64,000 nucleotides of DNA from Typhlomys cinereus. Lineage: Eukaryota > Chordata > Mammalia > Rodentia > Platacanthomyidae. The position numbers were made by a program, and so were the translations under genes. The notes beneath the pieces were generated by a model. The model had not been told where the DNA came from and searched no databases. It worked only from the letters and a program-made list of their open reading frames with translations. Shown piece after piece: positions 1-11,149 of this stretch (positions within the stretch are counted from its first letter, which is position 1; each line of letters starts with the position of its first letter). The stretch is taken from the NCBI GenBank assembly GCA_023101885.1, contig JALPQD010000027.1, positions 4,779,967 through 4,843,966 on the forward strand, written 5' to 3'.

Positions 1-250
1 TGTGTGTGTACATGTGTGTGTGTGTGTGTATCAGAGGGCATTGTGTATAACTGTGGAGAGACCCAAAGGTGACTTTGAAAATCACCCTGGGTTTGCTTTA
101 CTCTGTAGTTTTCCAGGCTTTGTATTCCAGTGTTGGAAATGCAGGCTGTGGCCATTTCTGCCTTGTATTTTTATGTGGAATCCAGGATCTGAATTCAGGA
201 CTTTTCGCATGCAAAGCAGAGGCTTAACCCCTGAGCTATCTCTCCAGCCC
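1..250 (-). mobile_element. ID-headed SINE, old copy, cut by window edge
   Basis: Read on the minus strand it starts with a tRNA/ID-like head (complement of ctctccagccc at about 240-250), has a body of about 200 bp, and ends in a TG/CA tail at 1-30. The body matches the copies at 40686-40987 and 46621-46906 but is more diverged and has lost the CpGs. The tail runs off the left edge. Non-coding retroposon; open frames through it are incidental. Confidence 0.75.
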
Positions 251-346
251 AACTCCAGAATTTTTAACCTTGGATCTAGGGTCAAAGCTTCAGTTCTATT
301 GCTTGTTCAGCAAGCACTTTAACCACTAAGCTATATCACCAGCCCT
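251..346 (-). mobile_element. SINE head fragment
   Basis: A second tRNA-type SINE head in the same orientation directly abuts the previous SINE. The antisense A-box-like part reads agcaagcactttaaccacta and ends with caccagccc at about 336-345. Subfamily (ID, B3 or B4) cannot be told from so short a piece. Confidence 0.5.
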
Positions 347-426
347 AATCTTTTTCTTTCTTCTTTTTTTTTAAATAGAACATTGGACATTTAGCTTACA
401 ATCTCTGATGTATAGATTTCAAAATG

Positions 427-575
427 CCTTTTTTTTTTTTTTTTTTTTTTCTCAACGTTTCCTATATCCCAGGCTGGTCTCGAGATCACAATGTAGTTGA
501 TGCTGGCTTTGAACTTCTGAGATCCTAATCCTTCTGTCTCCACTGTCCACACCAGTAAGAAATAATTTTTCAATT
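427..575 (-). mobile_element. B1 SINE (antisense), poly-T at left
   Basis: A run of T (427-450) followed by antisense B1 sequence including cccaggctggtctcgagatc (about 467-486) and a second gctggctttgaacttctgag block. B1 is the 7SL-derived rodent SINE. The copy is old and partial. Confidence 0.65.
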
Positions 576-2225
576 TATTTTGCACAACTCTTGATTTCAA
601 GATAAGTTAAGGAAGTAATTGCTTATTGCTTCCTTTTCTTTATAGTGTTTAGAATTCAACCAGCATATAGACAAGTTCTACATAGGAAAATTTTTATTAG
701 ATGTACATAAAAGAATTAATGATTCCCATCTCACACATAAGAAGCTTTTATCTTCTCTTTTTTATAACCCTTCCATAAATATTTGAGAGAAAAACTCTTG
801 GGTTTTGAGGGTGGTTAATATAGTCCACAATGTGGAGGCAAAATAAGTTTTGAAAGCCAGTTTTCTACCACATGACAGTGAAAGGCTCAGATTTTCTTTC
901 ATTTCTTTCAGCCCTCTCTTCTATTCCTTCTATTTCCAAAGTCTAACTGCACTTTTCCTGTTCACCTCCCTTCCAAGCAGTTTTTGGGATTTCCAGCTTT
1001 CGTGAGATTTCTTGTCTGTAAGGAGGTACAGCCAAGCTTTATAGTAAAATGGTTCTTGAGTTTTTTCAAAATCAATCAAAAGCCAAAAAACCCCACAAAA
1101 AACAAAAAACAAAACCAAAAATCCCCCAAAACATTTACTTCCAAATAAAAGTTTCAGTTCCTCTCAGATTTCCTTCCCTATAAGTTCATCTTTTGCATGA
1201 CATCTTTGGGAAAGATGTCAGCTCATTATAATGAAAATATTATTTATTCTGAAAATTAGTTATTTTATCATCCCAAGCCATAGTAATACATTTTAAGATG
1301 ATTAAGCTTATACAAAAGGAAAAACAGCTTTATAAGTCCTGTGGATGAGACAATATCATGAAACTTAGCTTAGGAAAACTGTCATGAAACAGTTCACTTT
1401 GTTACTCACATTAGCACCATGATTATTGCCTTACAAAATTCATTTTACCTGAAAATACTGGTAAAACACCAGTATATTTGTAGAGGAAGGAAGAGGTAGG
1501 AGGGATGTAAGTTTGAATCTATTCCTGGGCCATGTATATAGACTATTTCAAAATATAACCCCACCCAAAGGAAAAAAAAAACAATGATTTTTGGCTCTCT
1601 GATCTCAGAATTTTAAAATATAAAAATGCTTTAAATCACTACATGATTGATTATTTGTTATGGCATCACTATCAAATAATTAAACTTCATCCTTTGTGAG
1701 ATCATGCATAAGTATTCAGTGTCCACTTTCTTCATTCACACACTCCAGGTGACTCATGAAGTCTTGCAGCTCCTCTGATACTTGCTATAGACTCAGTACT
1801 CAGTACTAGTGTTCAGTAGTCTCACCTTCAAGTGTCTCCAGGGAGGGATTTCCTATCTACTGATTCTGAGTATTTCTTTCATGCACAGTCTCTTTATTCT
1901 CTTCTATCTTTCTTCAGGTCACTTAGCATTATTTAATCATTTGTTTTCCCCCTCATTAAATGGTGAGTGTGAGTGTTTGTATATCAATCTTTTGAGTCAG
2001 GTTTGTTCATGTTTTCAGTAATTGATTTCTATGAGGTACTACCTTTGTTTTCTGCACATAAAAAACCTAAATCAGAGATATTTTAGAATTGTTTTCAACA
2101 TCAAATAACCAAAAACTGATAGGGAGTTGACATTTATACACAATCTCACCATTTATTTCATACCTATGTATATATTTGGATTTATTCATAACAACACTTT
2201 TTTGTATATGTGTATATGCATTTAT
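576..2225. other. AT-rich unique sequence, nothing recognised
   Basis: No repeat family or coding exon was recognised. A C-punctuated A-rich patch lies at about 1080-1135. The short open frames on both strands are of the length expected by chance. Confidence 0.5.
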
Positions 2226-2235
2226 TCATAACTTC

Positions 2236-2268
2236 CTTTTTATATGTATATATATATATATATATGTA
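2236..2268. repeat. (TA)n microsatellite
   Basis: Alternating TA interrupted by single G, flanked by AT-rich DNA with further tatatg motifs from 2160. Confidence 0.85.
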
Positions 2269-2388
2269 GGTGTTTGTGTACTTATTCATATATAGCCCCA
2301 TTACACACCATTCTAATGCTTTGATTGTATTTGGAAAACTCACCTAGTTTCAATTCTTTTAATACAAAAAAGCAAAGAAGTTTATCTT

Positions 2389-2624
2389 AAAAAATGACAA
2401 GTATCATTGGGCTGGAGAGGTGGCTCAGGAGTTAAGCCTCCGCCTTGCAGGCGGAAAGTCCTGAGTTCAGATCCCAGATCCCACGTATAGATGCCAGGCG
2501 GAAGCGGGGGCGGCCTGCGCTTCTGGTCCTGGTAGGGCGGAGCCTGTGATTCCCAGGGCAGAAGGAGGTGGAGGCGTCCATGGTGGTTCGCGAATTCGTC
2601 CGTGGTTCTACACACACATATACA

Positions 2625-2665
<41 letters not shown>

Positions 2666-2745
2666 GCGCGCGCGCGCACACATACACACGCACATGCGCA
2701 CAGTTGAATAAATAAAAAAAACTTAAAAAAAAATGACAAGTATCA
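2389..2745 (+). mobile_element. Young ID-headed SINE with 18-bp target-site duplication
   Basis: The element runs from about 2407 to 2727. The head gggctggagaggtggctcag is ID/tRNA-like. The GC-rich body keeps many CpGs (for example gcgaattcgtccgtgg at about 2589), and it ends in (CA)n/(CG)n followed by an A-rich tail. A perfect 18-bp direct repeat, aaaaaatgacaagtatca, flanks it at 2389-2406 and 2728-2745, as expected for L1-mediated retroposition. Intact CpGs and perfect duplication mark it as the youngest SINE in the window. Confidence 0.9.
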
Positions 2746-4390
2746 CATCCATAGTCTACTTCTAATTATAATTACTTATAAAGCAACATTTGTCTTTGTT
2801 TACAATACAGCAGCAGGTGATAAAACCCAACATCTCAGACTGCTTACAGTTCAGTACAAACGTGTCTCAAATCACATTTTAGGCAGTTTAGGTTAAAATC
2901 CATAGACAATAACATTAAATTTGCTATTATTAAGCAAATGAAAAAAATCACAATTTCAAGAAAAAAATTTACAAAAATTTACGATCTTTAAAAGAGCACA
3001 TAAGAAGTCAAGCTTTCTAAATGTCAACAAAACAAGATCTGTTAATCAGTGACAGGCAGTGAGAGCACCTCTCTCCAGAACAGGGAAACATCCTATTACT
3101 TTATATACTCCAGCAGTTACCCTGACCAGCACTGCAATATTCAAAGGGTTCTTAGTTCCACCCCCTCAAAAAAGAAAAAAAAAAAAAAAAAGAAAGAAAG
3201 AAAGAAAAGAAAAGAGAAGAAAAGAAATGAACTGGTCAGATTTCATCCCTTAAAATGCCCTGGAACAAGTCTATAATTTCCAGTAGCCACTCCCTATGAT
3301 ATTTTTATCTAGGTAACCAGTAACAGGTATGCTAATGAGTTCTGTGCAGTCAACCTGAATCTCTCAAGGATAGGAATTTGCTTCTTTCTGATCGCAGATG
3401 TGTATGGATAAATGCAGTCCTCCAGTATGTTCCAGATGCTTGTGTGGTATTTTAATGTTACTACTATATACTGGTTTATATTATATTTATATATTTATAG
3501 TATATACTATTGCTGTTTATATTCCTTTTCAAACTTGAATGTAACCTGAAAATAAAGTGTTTGTTCTTGGCCATACTGTGACCAAGATCACAGTCTTCCC
3601 TGAAGGCCAGCCTCCACTTACTTCCTCAGAGGTTCATTCATGAATTTCACATTGCAAGTCTGTGTTTAAACTTAATTTCAGACTTGATGATCCTGGCATC
3701 TGACTCAGCTACATCCCTCAGGCTCTACATCACTCAGGGAGAGGAAGATATTGGCAACCATTGTTCAGAAGTAGAAGCAACTGTTATGCAAATCATGCAA
3801 TCTCTACATGGGACCCATGCAACCCATGCAACTTTGAACCCATGCAAAGTTTAAAAAGTTACATATCTGAAGATAAAAGATAGTCTTAGTTTTTGAGGTA
3901 ATATGTATGTCATGGGCAACTACTTTCAGTTTTTTAATATTATTCAATCTCGTCTTTTAAATACAGTATTGAATATAACTTTCATATTATATTTTCCACT
4001 AAGACTTTTTTCAAGTTGCATACATATATTCAATAACCACTGACTATCATAATCATGTCAAATAAAATTGTACAAAATTGGACATTAAATTACCCCTGAA
4101 AACTGTCTGTTCATATTCTTAGTCACCTAAAAGGTGGCACCTTTACCCTTATACTGAATTACCGAGTTTACATATACCTTTTCCTCTTCTTCAGTCAGTT
4201 CTTGATATAGGAGCTAGAGATCCTGTTAACACAAATCAAATTTTGTCACTCTAGTTCAGTTCCTCCAAATGGGCTCCCATTTCATGGAAATAAATTGCTG
4301 GATGAATTTTCAATGAGTAGCATGACTTATGTTCTTTGAGATAAGTCATCTGGTGACCTAAAGTATTATCCTCTCTTTCTCCATCTGTCC
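2746..4390. other. AT-rich unique sequence with a purine-rich tract
   Basis: Mostly unrecognised. At 3167-3228 lies an A/(GAAA)n tract that looks like the tail of an older retroposon covering about 3045-3166. At 3795-3845 the word acccatgcaa recurs three times within 50 bp. No coding signal was found. Confidence 0.5.
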
Positions 4391-4394
4391 TGTC

Positions 4395-4815
4395 ATTTCT
4401 GTCTGGTTTGCACATTTTTGAGTGGCCCAGGGAGACTCCCGCCTCTGAGTTCTTATTATTCATATTCCAACTTACTTGCAGACAGGGATTTTTTTTTTCC
4501 TAAATATCCTCATGGCTTTCAACATATGCAAGCTATGCATATTTGGCCAAATCTCCCCATCTCTAAGGAATTCCTCACTGGTACACTTAAGTTCATCACA
4601 TTCAGCCTGTCCCCAGCTCTCATAAGCACACATGTTTCTGATCCTGTCTGCTGGACCAGATCTTCACAGCAGCATTTGTCACTGTGTATCCTACATTTTC
4701 AAGTCTTTTCTTTGCCTCCCCCTGGAAACTCTGTGACTAAAGAGGTTTTTGTCTCCTGTACATGCTGCTCCATGCTCAGCACCTGGAATCAGTCAGAGTT
4801 TATTGAAATGTGTTA
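4395..4815 (+). mobile_element. Possible L2 LINE relic
   Basis: The right end (tgctcagcacctggaatcag, about 4772-4791, followed by tttattgaaatg) resembles the 3' end of L2, with the usual pyrimidine-rich sequence before it. A 132-codon open frame at 4418-4816 has no recognisable domain and is treated as incidental. Highly diverged. Confidence 0.35.
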
Positions 4816-5584
4816 AGTACCTTTAAAATTTGTTTACCATATGAGATTCAAATAAGTGAATAGAAAGAATAATTTGTGCCAAAATTTACATAAATACAAT
4901 TAAAAGACAATTGAAAAGGACCACATCACAACTTAGGGGAATTTTTTTTTGGCAGTGTTTCAAGCAAAGATTGCTTGTCAAACTTTTTGTAAAGGGTATT
5001 ATATGAATACTCAGGAAAAAAGCGATTGTTTCTAGTTCATTTCCAAACTATGACACTATAATTTTCTTCAGAAAAATAATTTCTCTGCCTTCCTATTGAA
5101 TATCTGCATTAATAGGAGCATTCAGAAATAGATTAAGGTCATTGGGAGTTGTAATATAAACATTTGATGACAAAAAATATTGATTTTTTTCCTGTAAAGT
5201 AAAAGTAGCTTCATAAAAGAGTAAATGGAGTATGTTGTGGACAAATTGCAAATGAAGTATATAAAATCTGGTTCTTTTAAACCATATATTGATCCTATGT
5301 TCGAAACACATAATTTTTGTCAATACAGTGTGATCCCTACTCAGTTTTTATAAAATCACACAAGCACTTAACTACCCAATGAAATTTAAGGGAGACATTA
5401 TTTTTCTTTCATTAGCCTCTTGAAAATGTGGTTCTTTAAGACATTTGAGCACAGAATGTCATGGGTAGACATTTTCTTCCTGCTTTTTAAATTATCACAT
5501 TAAAATAGAATTACTTTATGTCACATGAGTTTATTAAATTGGTTCTTTGTGTTAAGTCTGACAAAAATAGTATTACAAAAGGTT
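4816..5584. other. AT-rich unique sequence, nothing recognised
   Basis: No repeat, exon or structured element was identified. Confidence 0.5.
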
Positions 5585-5589
5585 TGACA

Positions 5590-6000
5590 TGATCTAAGCA
5601 TTATAACGCTGCCGTGCACCCACCAGGAATGACACTAACCAGAAGCTGTCAAATGGAAAGTCAATTTTATTTGCTGACCAGCAGACTACGCGGACAGGGA
5701 CAATTTGTCTCCCTGTGTAGTAGGAGCCATATCTCAACACAGGATTTTATTCAGAAAAACCAAGTTCTGGTTTGGGTAGGAGGTCCTTTTGGGTAATTAA
5801 GCCAAGTGGATGTACAAAAGCCAATACAAGCAGTTGTCACCACAAGAGAATTATCTGGAATTTGCTAAGGAAAATTCTGGGATCAGCCAGTATTCCAAGA
5901 TCTTCAGATAAACCCATACCTCTTCTCAGCAAGAACCAGGCTGAAAGTTTTCATCTAGGTCTTTTATGGTGCACCCAGTTTACAAGAATCTTTTAAAAGT
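5590..6000 (-). mobile_element. Possible LTR fragment (class unknown)
   Basis: Less AT-rich than its surroundings, with an antisense polyadenylation-like block (ttttatttgctgacc, about 5667-5681) and promoter-like composition. No ends or duplication were found, so this is tentative. Confidence 0.25.
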
Positions 6001-6384
6001 AATAGATATTTAGTGATATGTACCTTGTGCTATGCATTGTGTTTTTAATAACCAATTGATTTATGATACAAACTTGGTGAATCAATTCCTCTCATTTTAT
6101 AGGCTCAATAATTTATTAACTCTTAAATACATGTTTTAGGTTTTCTTTAAAGGGACAATAAAGAAGTTTAAAATACTTTAAAAGACATCTTACCAGTTAA
6201 ACAGTTAAAGAAAATATTTGTAAAATGCATGTCTAATGAAGGACTGGCATGAAAAATATATGAAGAACTAACAAGCTCCAGGTCAACCTGAGCAACAGAA
6301 CAAGATCTTGTCTGAACAAACACAATTTATCAACTTCTGGGACTAGGAAACCAACTCTAATTCTAAATGAATGAAAAAAAGTTG
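6001..6384. other. AT-rich sequence, possible B1 scrap
   Basis: A short stretch at 6279-6315 (ctccaggtcaacctgagcaa) looks like the end of a B1 SINE. The rest is unrecognised. Confidence 0.35.
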
Positions 6385-6389
6385 AGATT

Positions 6390-6945
6390 CAGGCAGGTCT
6401 AGAGCAGCCAGCTGGTTCAGTCTTGGAGGGTCTTTTCAATTTCTAAAAGGTATTCCCCACTGCCGGGATTACCCTGAGGGAACAAACACCCTCTGCAGAT
6501 AGGGAAGAGCTGACTTTAATCCTCCATACAGCTGTGACAGTAACCATGCTCATCCCTTTGACCATGAAAGGATATAGGGATGAATTCTCCATATCAGATA
6601 AGCTAAATCCATTAAAAGAAACAGCCCTACCTCTAGGTGGGCACTAAATCAATTGGGTTGGGCCCTAGTGTGAGCTAACCAATGAGGAAAAGTCATTCTC
6701 TCCCTCTTCCCTCCCATCTTGCCTAAGTATATAAATATACCTGACCTTGGCAGCCCTCGTATGTGCCTGCTCCTCATGGCACTCCATTCCTGGAGTCCAA
6801 GATGATATTCTATGTCTGGAGTACATGCATTCTGTTCTTTTCCTCCTTTAATAAACTCAATCTTCTACAGGTATTCTGGTTTAAATCTTAGAACGCAAGA
6901 ACGCAGATACATACAGAGTCCTAGAGAGTCAATCCCACAACAAGA
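6390..6945 (+). mobile_element. LTR, probably class I ERV
   Basis: It contains LTR-like landmarks in order: an upstream region, a TATA-like agtatataaat (about 6726), a downstream tttaataaactcaatcttct polyadenylation block (about 6847), then a U5-like stretch ending near cccacaac. The end resembles that of the next element (7380-7890). The upstream boundary is uncertain. Confidence 0.45.
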
Positions 6946-7385
6946 TGGCACTCAATAAGCATTTATCCTGCAAGAGACAATGTCTGCAAGTGAATGTATG
7001 CTAGGGAGATTGGTGAAGGTCAGAGGCAGAGAATCACAGTCAAGCAGCCAGTCCGGTCCTGGCTGCAAGGCCTAATAAAGTGGTAGAGGGCAACTGAAAT
7101 TCTCATATGTGTTGATTTTGCAGGGTCAGAGGTGAACATGGAGGGAGAGGTTCAGGGAAGGCCAGGAATGTACTTACTCCCTCCATATTCCCATCAGAAA
7201 CCACAGAATAACACAAGCTGTAGAGACAGACAACTCCCACGTGCCCCTCCCTCACACAGCATTATGGACATTGCTAGAAGCATCAGCATTCTGAGTGAGC
7301 CAGGGAATAATTCCTATTAGGCAGCTTAGAATAGAAATTTTAGTTAGAGTAGCTTTTTTCCTAGGTAGTGTTTACTGTGTTTACA
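6946..7385. other. Sequence between two LTR-like blocks
   Basis: Could be ERV internal remnant or host DNA. No gag, pol or env motif was recognised in any frame. Confidence 0.3.
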
Positions 7386-7890
7386 GAGCAGAAAATCTGG
7401 GAAAGTCTGTGAAGTTCACATCCACGGTTAGGACTAACCTGTGGGAATTGTCACCAATGCCCCCCTGTGAGAGCTTCCCCCAGCCTTTTGATTATAAAGG
7501 ATAATGGATCTGAGCTCCTCAAAATGCAGATGAGTCAAATTCCTCAAGAAATTTCTCTGCCACAAATTCCACCTAACTGTTGCCTCCTCTCCCCCAATAT
7601 GAACAAACCAATCAGACATTAAGAAGAGACCAAAAACTCCTATCAGCTTTAAAGAAACTAAAACTAACAAATAAAGAAAAGCCACTTTTCTTGGGCTTGC
7701 CCAAGTTTAAAAGTACCCCTGACCCTGCCAGCTATCAGCCGGCTGGCTCCCTTGTCACTCATGAACTCTATGTCCATCAGTTCCTTTCTTTCCTCCCAAA
7801 ATAAACTCTACCTGTATACATGGTTCTGGTTTCAGTCTTTGGCTCAAGAACACAAAAATCTGGACGTGAATCTGGCAACATGAGAACTTC
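7386..7890 (+). mobile_element. Second LTR, probably class I ERV
   Basis: It ends with aaaataaactctacctgta (about 7799) followed by ggttctggtttcagtctttg, similar in order to the end of the block at 6390-6945 (aataaactc then attctggtttaaatctt). The two may be a diverged LTR pair or neighbours of one family. No target-site duplication was seen. Confidence 0.45.
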
Positions 7891-8035
7891 GCCTTTCAAG
7901 TCAGCACTGTTATGCAGGCAATTGGCTCCATAAATAGTCTTTTTATTTCTTATTTTCTACTATTTAATCTGCACTAGTGAACATGTCTTACTATGGTCTT
8001 CCTTTTGCTTGTATGCTATTCAGTTAGGTTTTAGG

Positions 8036-8091
8036 AGCAACTTGGAGGCAAATAGTGTCCCTCAGTAGATGAATGGATAAACTCCATATAG
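8036..8091 (+). mobile_element. L1 ORF2 end fragment (left piece)
   Basis: The stretch gtagatgaatggataaac belongs to the well-known segment near the 3' end of mammalian L1. It appears to continue at 8875-9100, with about 780 bp of other DNA in between. Confidence 0.5.
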
Positions 8092-8181
8092 TCGGAGAGC
8101 ACTGCTTTAGTTGCACCTTTATAAACTTATTTGATAAATGTGAGAAGTCACCTCCCTCCAAAGTACTTATCTTATGTACAG

Positions 8182-8205
8182 CATTAACATGCATGCATGT
8201 TAATG
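8182..8205. repeat. 24-bp perfect palindrome
   Basis: The sequence cattaacatgc|atgcatgttaatg is self-complementary over all 24 bases with no spacer. It contains tandem ATGC steps. Confidence 0.9.
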
Positions 8206-8492
8206 AAAGGTCTTCAGACAGTGCTTTTTATCTAGCTTAAGCTCAGTGGGGCATCAACCACATTGTTCTACCTAAAAATCATAGTTTGCCTTGAAAGCCA
8301 TCACATTGCTGCCTAGATAATCACTTCATAGCTCACAAGAAGGCACTTTCGTATAATTGCTGCTTTGTCTTTGAACTATGTGCTTGGTAAGCAAATATAG
8401 GTTGACAAGGAATAAGTCTCAGGGCTTCCACCTTTGTGTACAGGCTAGGTAGTTTACCTCTCTCTCTTTTTTTCCCTCTCTCACTTTTCTTT

Positions 8493-8513
8493 TATACGAA
8501 AAATTTTCGTATA
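8493..8513. repeat. 21-bp inverted repeat, 10-bp arms
   Basis: Arms tatacgaaaa and ttttcgtata flank a single A. Each arm keeps a CpG. Confidence 0.9.
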
Positions 8514-8874
8514 CAAACAAAATGATTTATATCCTTGTTCTGATCTCCTTCCTAACCCCTTCTCTCCCCTCCCTTTTTCATTCTAGCCATGTCCCTCCCC
8601 CCTTTTTGTCCATCTTTGAGTGTGGCTCACAGGATTCCCTTTGGAGTATCTGTGTTGGTAAAGAAGTCAGATTTATATTGTAGTATATGTGGCTCTTCAG
8701 TGGGCAAAGTCATAAGAGGGGACGTTTCTCTTCCTTTGTATCCCCTGCTCCAGGGATACTCTCTGAGGGCAGTAGTTTCTGCCTAATCAGCTTCTACTTT
8801 TCTAAACTCTGGGATTTTGTGTGTTGCATGTTTATTATACCTCACTGCCCCCTTTTTAGGTACAAACAACACCG

Positions 8875-9100
8875 TGTTCACTGGACACAGCATGTATATC
8901 CATATACTGGGCATTATTCAGTGGTAAAAAGAATTGTACTATTGAGAGACAAGACCTGAAGGAACCTCACATGCACGTTGCTAAAGTCAGTCAAAAATGC
9001 TACACACTGAATCATTCTGACAATGTACCATTCTGGAATAGGGAAATTATAGGAACAGCAAGAAAGACAATGTTGAATAAATATAGCATGGAGACTTCCT
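8875..9100 (+). mobile_element. L1 3' terminal fragment (right piece)
   Basis: Resembles the terminal ORF2/3' UTR segment of ancient mammalian L1 (cattattcagtggtaaaaag at 8909, then an aaggaacctcacatgcacg block). Frames are broken and it does not encode a protein. Confidence 0.6.
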
Positions 9101-9159
9101 ATGCTGTATCATATTTTTTATGGTGGAATGCCATGAGTCTTTACATAGGATGTACAAAA

Positions 9160-9394
9160 AAAAATCAACCTGTTTTAGTCACACAGCAATATCCCACTTC
9201 TCTGGTAATAATGTCTATTTTGGTTTCATTATTTCATTTCTGTAATAAACTCCTGATCCAAATAACTTAGGGGAACAAAGACAATTTATTGCATCTTTCA
9301 ATTCCACATTAAAGTTAGTCAAAGCAGAAGAGTTATCAGTATCAAGAACTCAAAGAACTGGTCACACTATATACAAAGACAACAAAAGAGTGGG
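9160..9394 (-). mobile_element. 3' part of minus-strand class III LTR plus internal start
   Basis: On the minus strand the piece reads like the end of an ERVL/MaLR LTR (complement of a gcaataaattgtctttgttc block at about 9275-9294), then an internal leader-like stretch. It seems to be the downstream half of an element whose 5' half lies at 9773-9990. Confidence 0.5.
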
Positions 9395-9772
9395 TATAAT
9401 GGTTACTTTTAACTGTTGCTGCGCGATTCAAAATCAAATAATTTAAGGGAGAAAAAGGAGAATTTATTCGCCTTAGGTTTCCAGAGGAAAGATTCATAGT
9501 GGAGACGGCATGGCTGAAGCTGGCAGGCAAGTTAAGTCACAGCAATCGTCCACATGGCTGGAGCATTCTTAGAGTGTCTCTCCTCTTCCTATACTCTGTG
9601 TTCCCTTTTATATGATTGACTCATTATCCTATGAGATCTATGGAGGTTCTGAAATGACCTAGGGCTGGTATAATCTCTTCGGGTGGTCTCAGCTGATCTT
9701 TTCAGGTGTGGTCTCAACTGATTTTAGTTAATATCAGGTGTGTCAAGTTGACACCCAGGATTAACTATCTCA
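9395..9772 (-). mobile_element. Mosaic class III LTR, nested, with 5-bp duplication
   Basis: On the minus strand it begins with tagttaatcctgggtgtcaa, shared with the LTR at 61748-62207. It ends with a gcgaataaattctcc block and a terminal aaccattata shared with the MaLR LTR at 48329-48677. Flanks are gtggg (9390-9394) and gtgag (9773-9777), a 5-bp duplication with one mismatch. This supports insertion into an older LTR of the same strand. The copy at 32822-33214 has the same mosaic build. Confidence 0.7.
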
Positions 9773-9990
9773 GTGAGTAAGGACCAGTGATCTTTCTAGA
9801 TTGCCAGATTAAACAGTCTCAGTTAGCTCTCTCTTGGTCATCCTTGTTCACTTACTTAGGAAATATTCCCACGCACTGAGCTGCTGAGTCTTCCAACACC
9901 AATTATGAGGGTTATTTTAACTGAATGATTAGTCATAGAGATACCCAGAGGTCCACCTCGCAAATATCAAGTTGACAGCTAAGACTGTCA
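9773..9990 (-). mobile_element. 5' part of older class III LTR
   Basis: On the minus strand it starts with tgtgacagtcttagctgtca, the typical start of an ERVL-type LTR. Together with 9160-9394 it seems to be the host of the nested LTR. Confidence 0.55.
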
Positions 9991-10139
9991 CAGAATCCTA
10001 ATGTAAATAATAATAGACTTCTGTTAATGATAATATATCAATATTAAATCCCAGTTTGGACAAGTATACTTTATCATTACAAGAAGATAATTGCATGCAT
10101 TGGTGTTTGGGACTGTGGAGGCAGACATGAATTTCATAG

Positions 10140-10445
10140 TTGCTTTTCATTCTTTCTTTTTTTAAACTTATATTCTCTTAGGGTTCTATACATAAATGCA
10201 TGAATTTATGCCTTTCCAATCTCAATTTCTTATCTTTTACCATTAAAAACTTTCCCTTTCCTTCTCAGAATCCCTCCTTCTTCATGTTCTTGTTTGTGTG
10301 ATCCATTAAGTCCCATCTGAGGTACTGTTAATGGCATGTGTCTAGGTGCTTTCTTCCCAGATGATATACCAGTGAGTATAAGGCTGGAGAAAGTAATTCC
10401 CTCTCCCACCCCACCTGACATTAACCTTCATTAGTGTCTATGGGA
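10140..10445 (-). mobile_element. L1 3' UTR fragment (antisense)
   Basis: Pyrimidine-rich antisense sequence with tccctccttcttcatgttct (about 10269) followed by a gtgtgatccattaagtcc block, resembling the 3' UTR of rodent L1 of the Lx type. No ORF2 is attached. Confidence 0.5.
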
Positions 10446-11149
10446 GATGTGGTAGTGTTTGAGATGATTGCTGAAGATGACTTATAAAAACAAAAAGAGC
10501 TGATGAAAAATTTATATTATAAATATATTAAGATCAGAGTAATTTTGGAACTATTTGATTTTGAAGATAAGCCATAGTTTCATGATGAAGTGATGTGAGA
10601 GAACTGTAGCCAATGTAAATATTTAAGTAATAAGCTATCTGATTCACTGTTAAAATTAGTTAAGAATATTCTCAAACATTCCCTTTAATATCATGGCTCC
10701 AAGTACAGAGTGAAAGATTTTTAGACTGATGTTTTACAACCTAATTATGCAGTAATGTATTCCTTAGTCTGCAGACTCTTTGATTGTATGAGAAAGTACA
10801 TTTTAGGTTATTATATGCACTTATATTTTACATTGAATTTAATGTTCTAAAGGCAGGTCTCAAGTACATAGTGAAATTAAACATTCCATAAGGATAGTTT
10901 TCAAATAAATGATTGAAAACTTTCAAGCTCTAAATGTAGAGTAGCTGTTTAATAACAATATTTGAAATGATCATAATCAAATATATCTATTTGCTAATAT
11001 TTTTATAGCTCATAATATTACTTGATATAAAGAGATCCTCAGTTGATTATAACTCATGTGTATTTTCTTCTACCAGTCTTAAAAACTTTTCCTCTATTAT
11101 TCTCATAACATATAACCTAGATAAATGAAAGAGAACAATTAAAAGCTCA
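10446..11149. other. AT-rich unique sequence, nothing recognised
   Basis: No repeat family or exon seen. Confidence 0.5.

Larger units (their letters stand above)
8092..8874. other. Insert interrupting L1, with two perfect palindromes
   Basis: It separates two L1 pieces. It contains a 24-bp perfect palindrome (8182-8205) and a 21-bp one (8493-8513). From 8515 to about 8830 it is T/C-rich and resembles an antisense rodent L1 3' UTR, so part of the insert may be a minus-strand L1 tail. The identity of 8092-8460 is unknown. Confidence 0.4.

Noticed and set aside
2432..2701. Open frames through the CA/TG tails of SINEs (also 46639-46848 and 57519-57767)
   Set aside because: They are long runs of Cys/Val/Thr/His codons from microsatellite plus SINE body; no start context or domain.
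4418..4816. 132-codon open frame on the plus strand
   Set aside because: Pro/Ser/Leu-rich translation without domain, overlapping a probable L2 relic.
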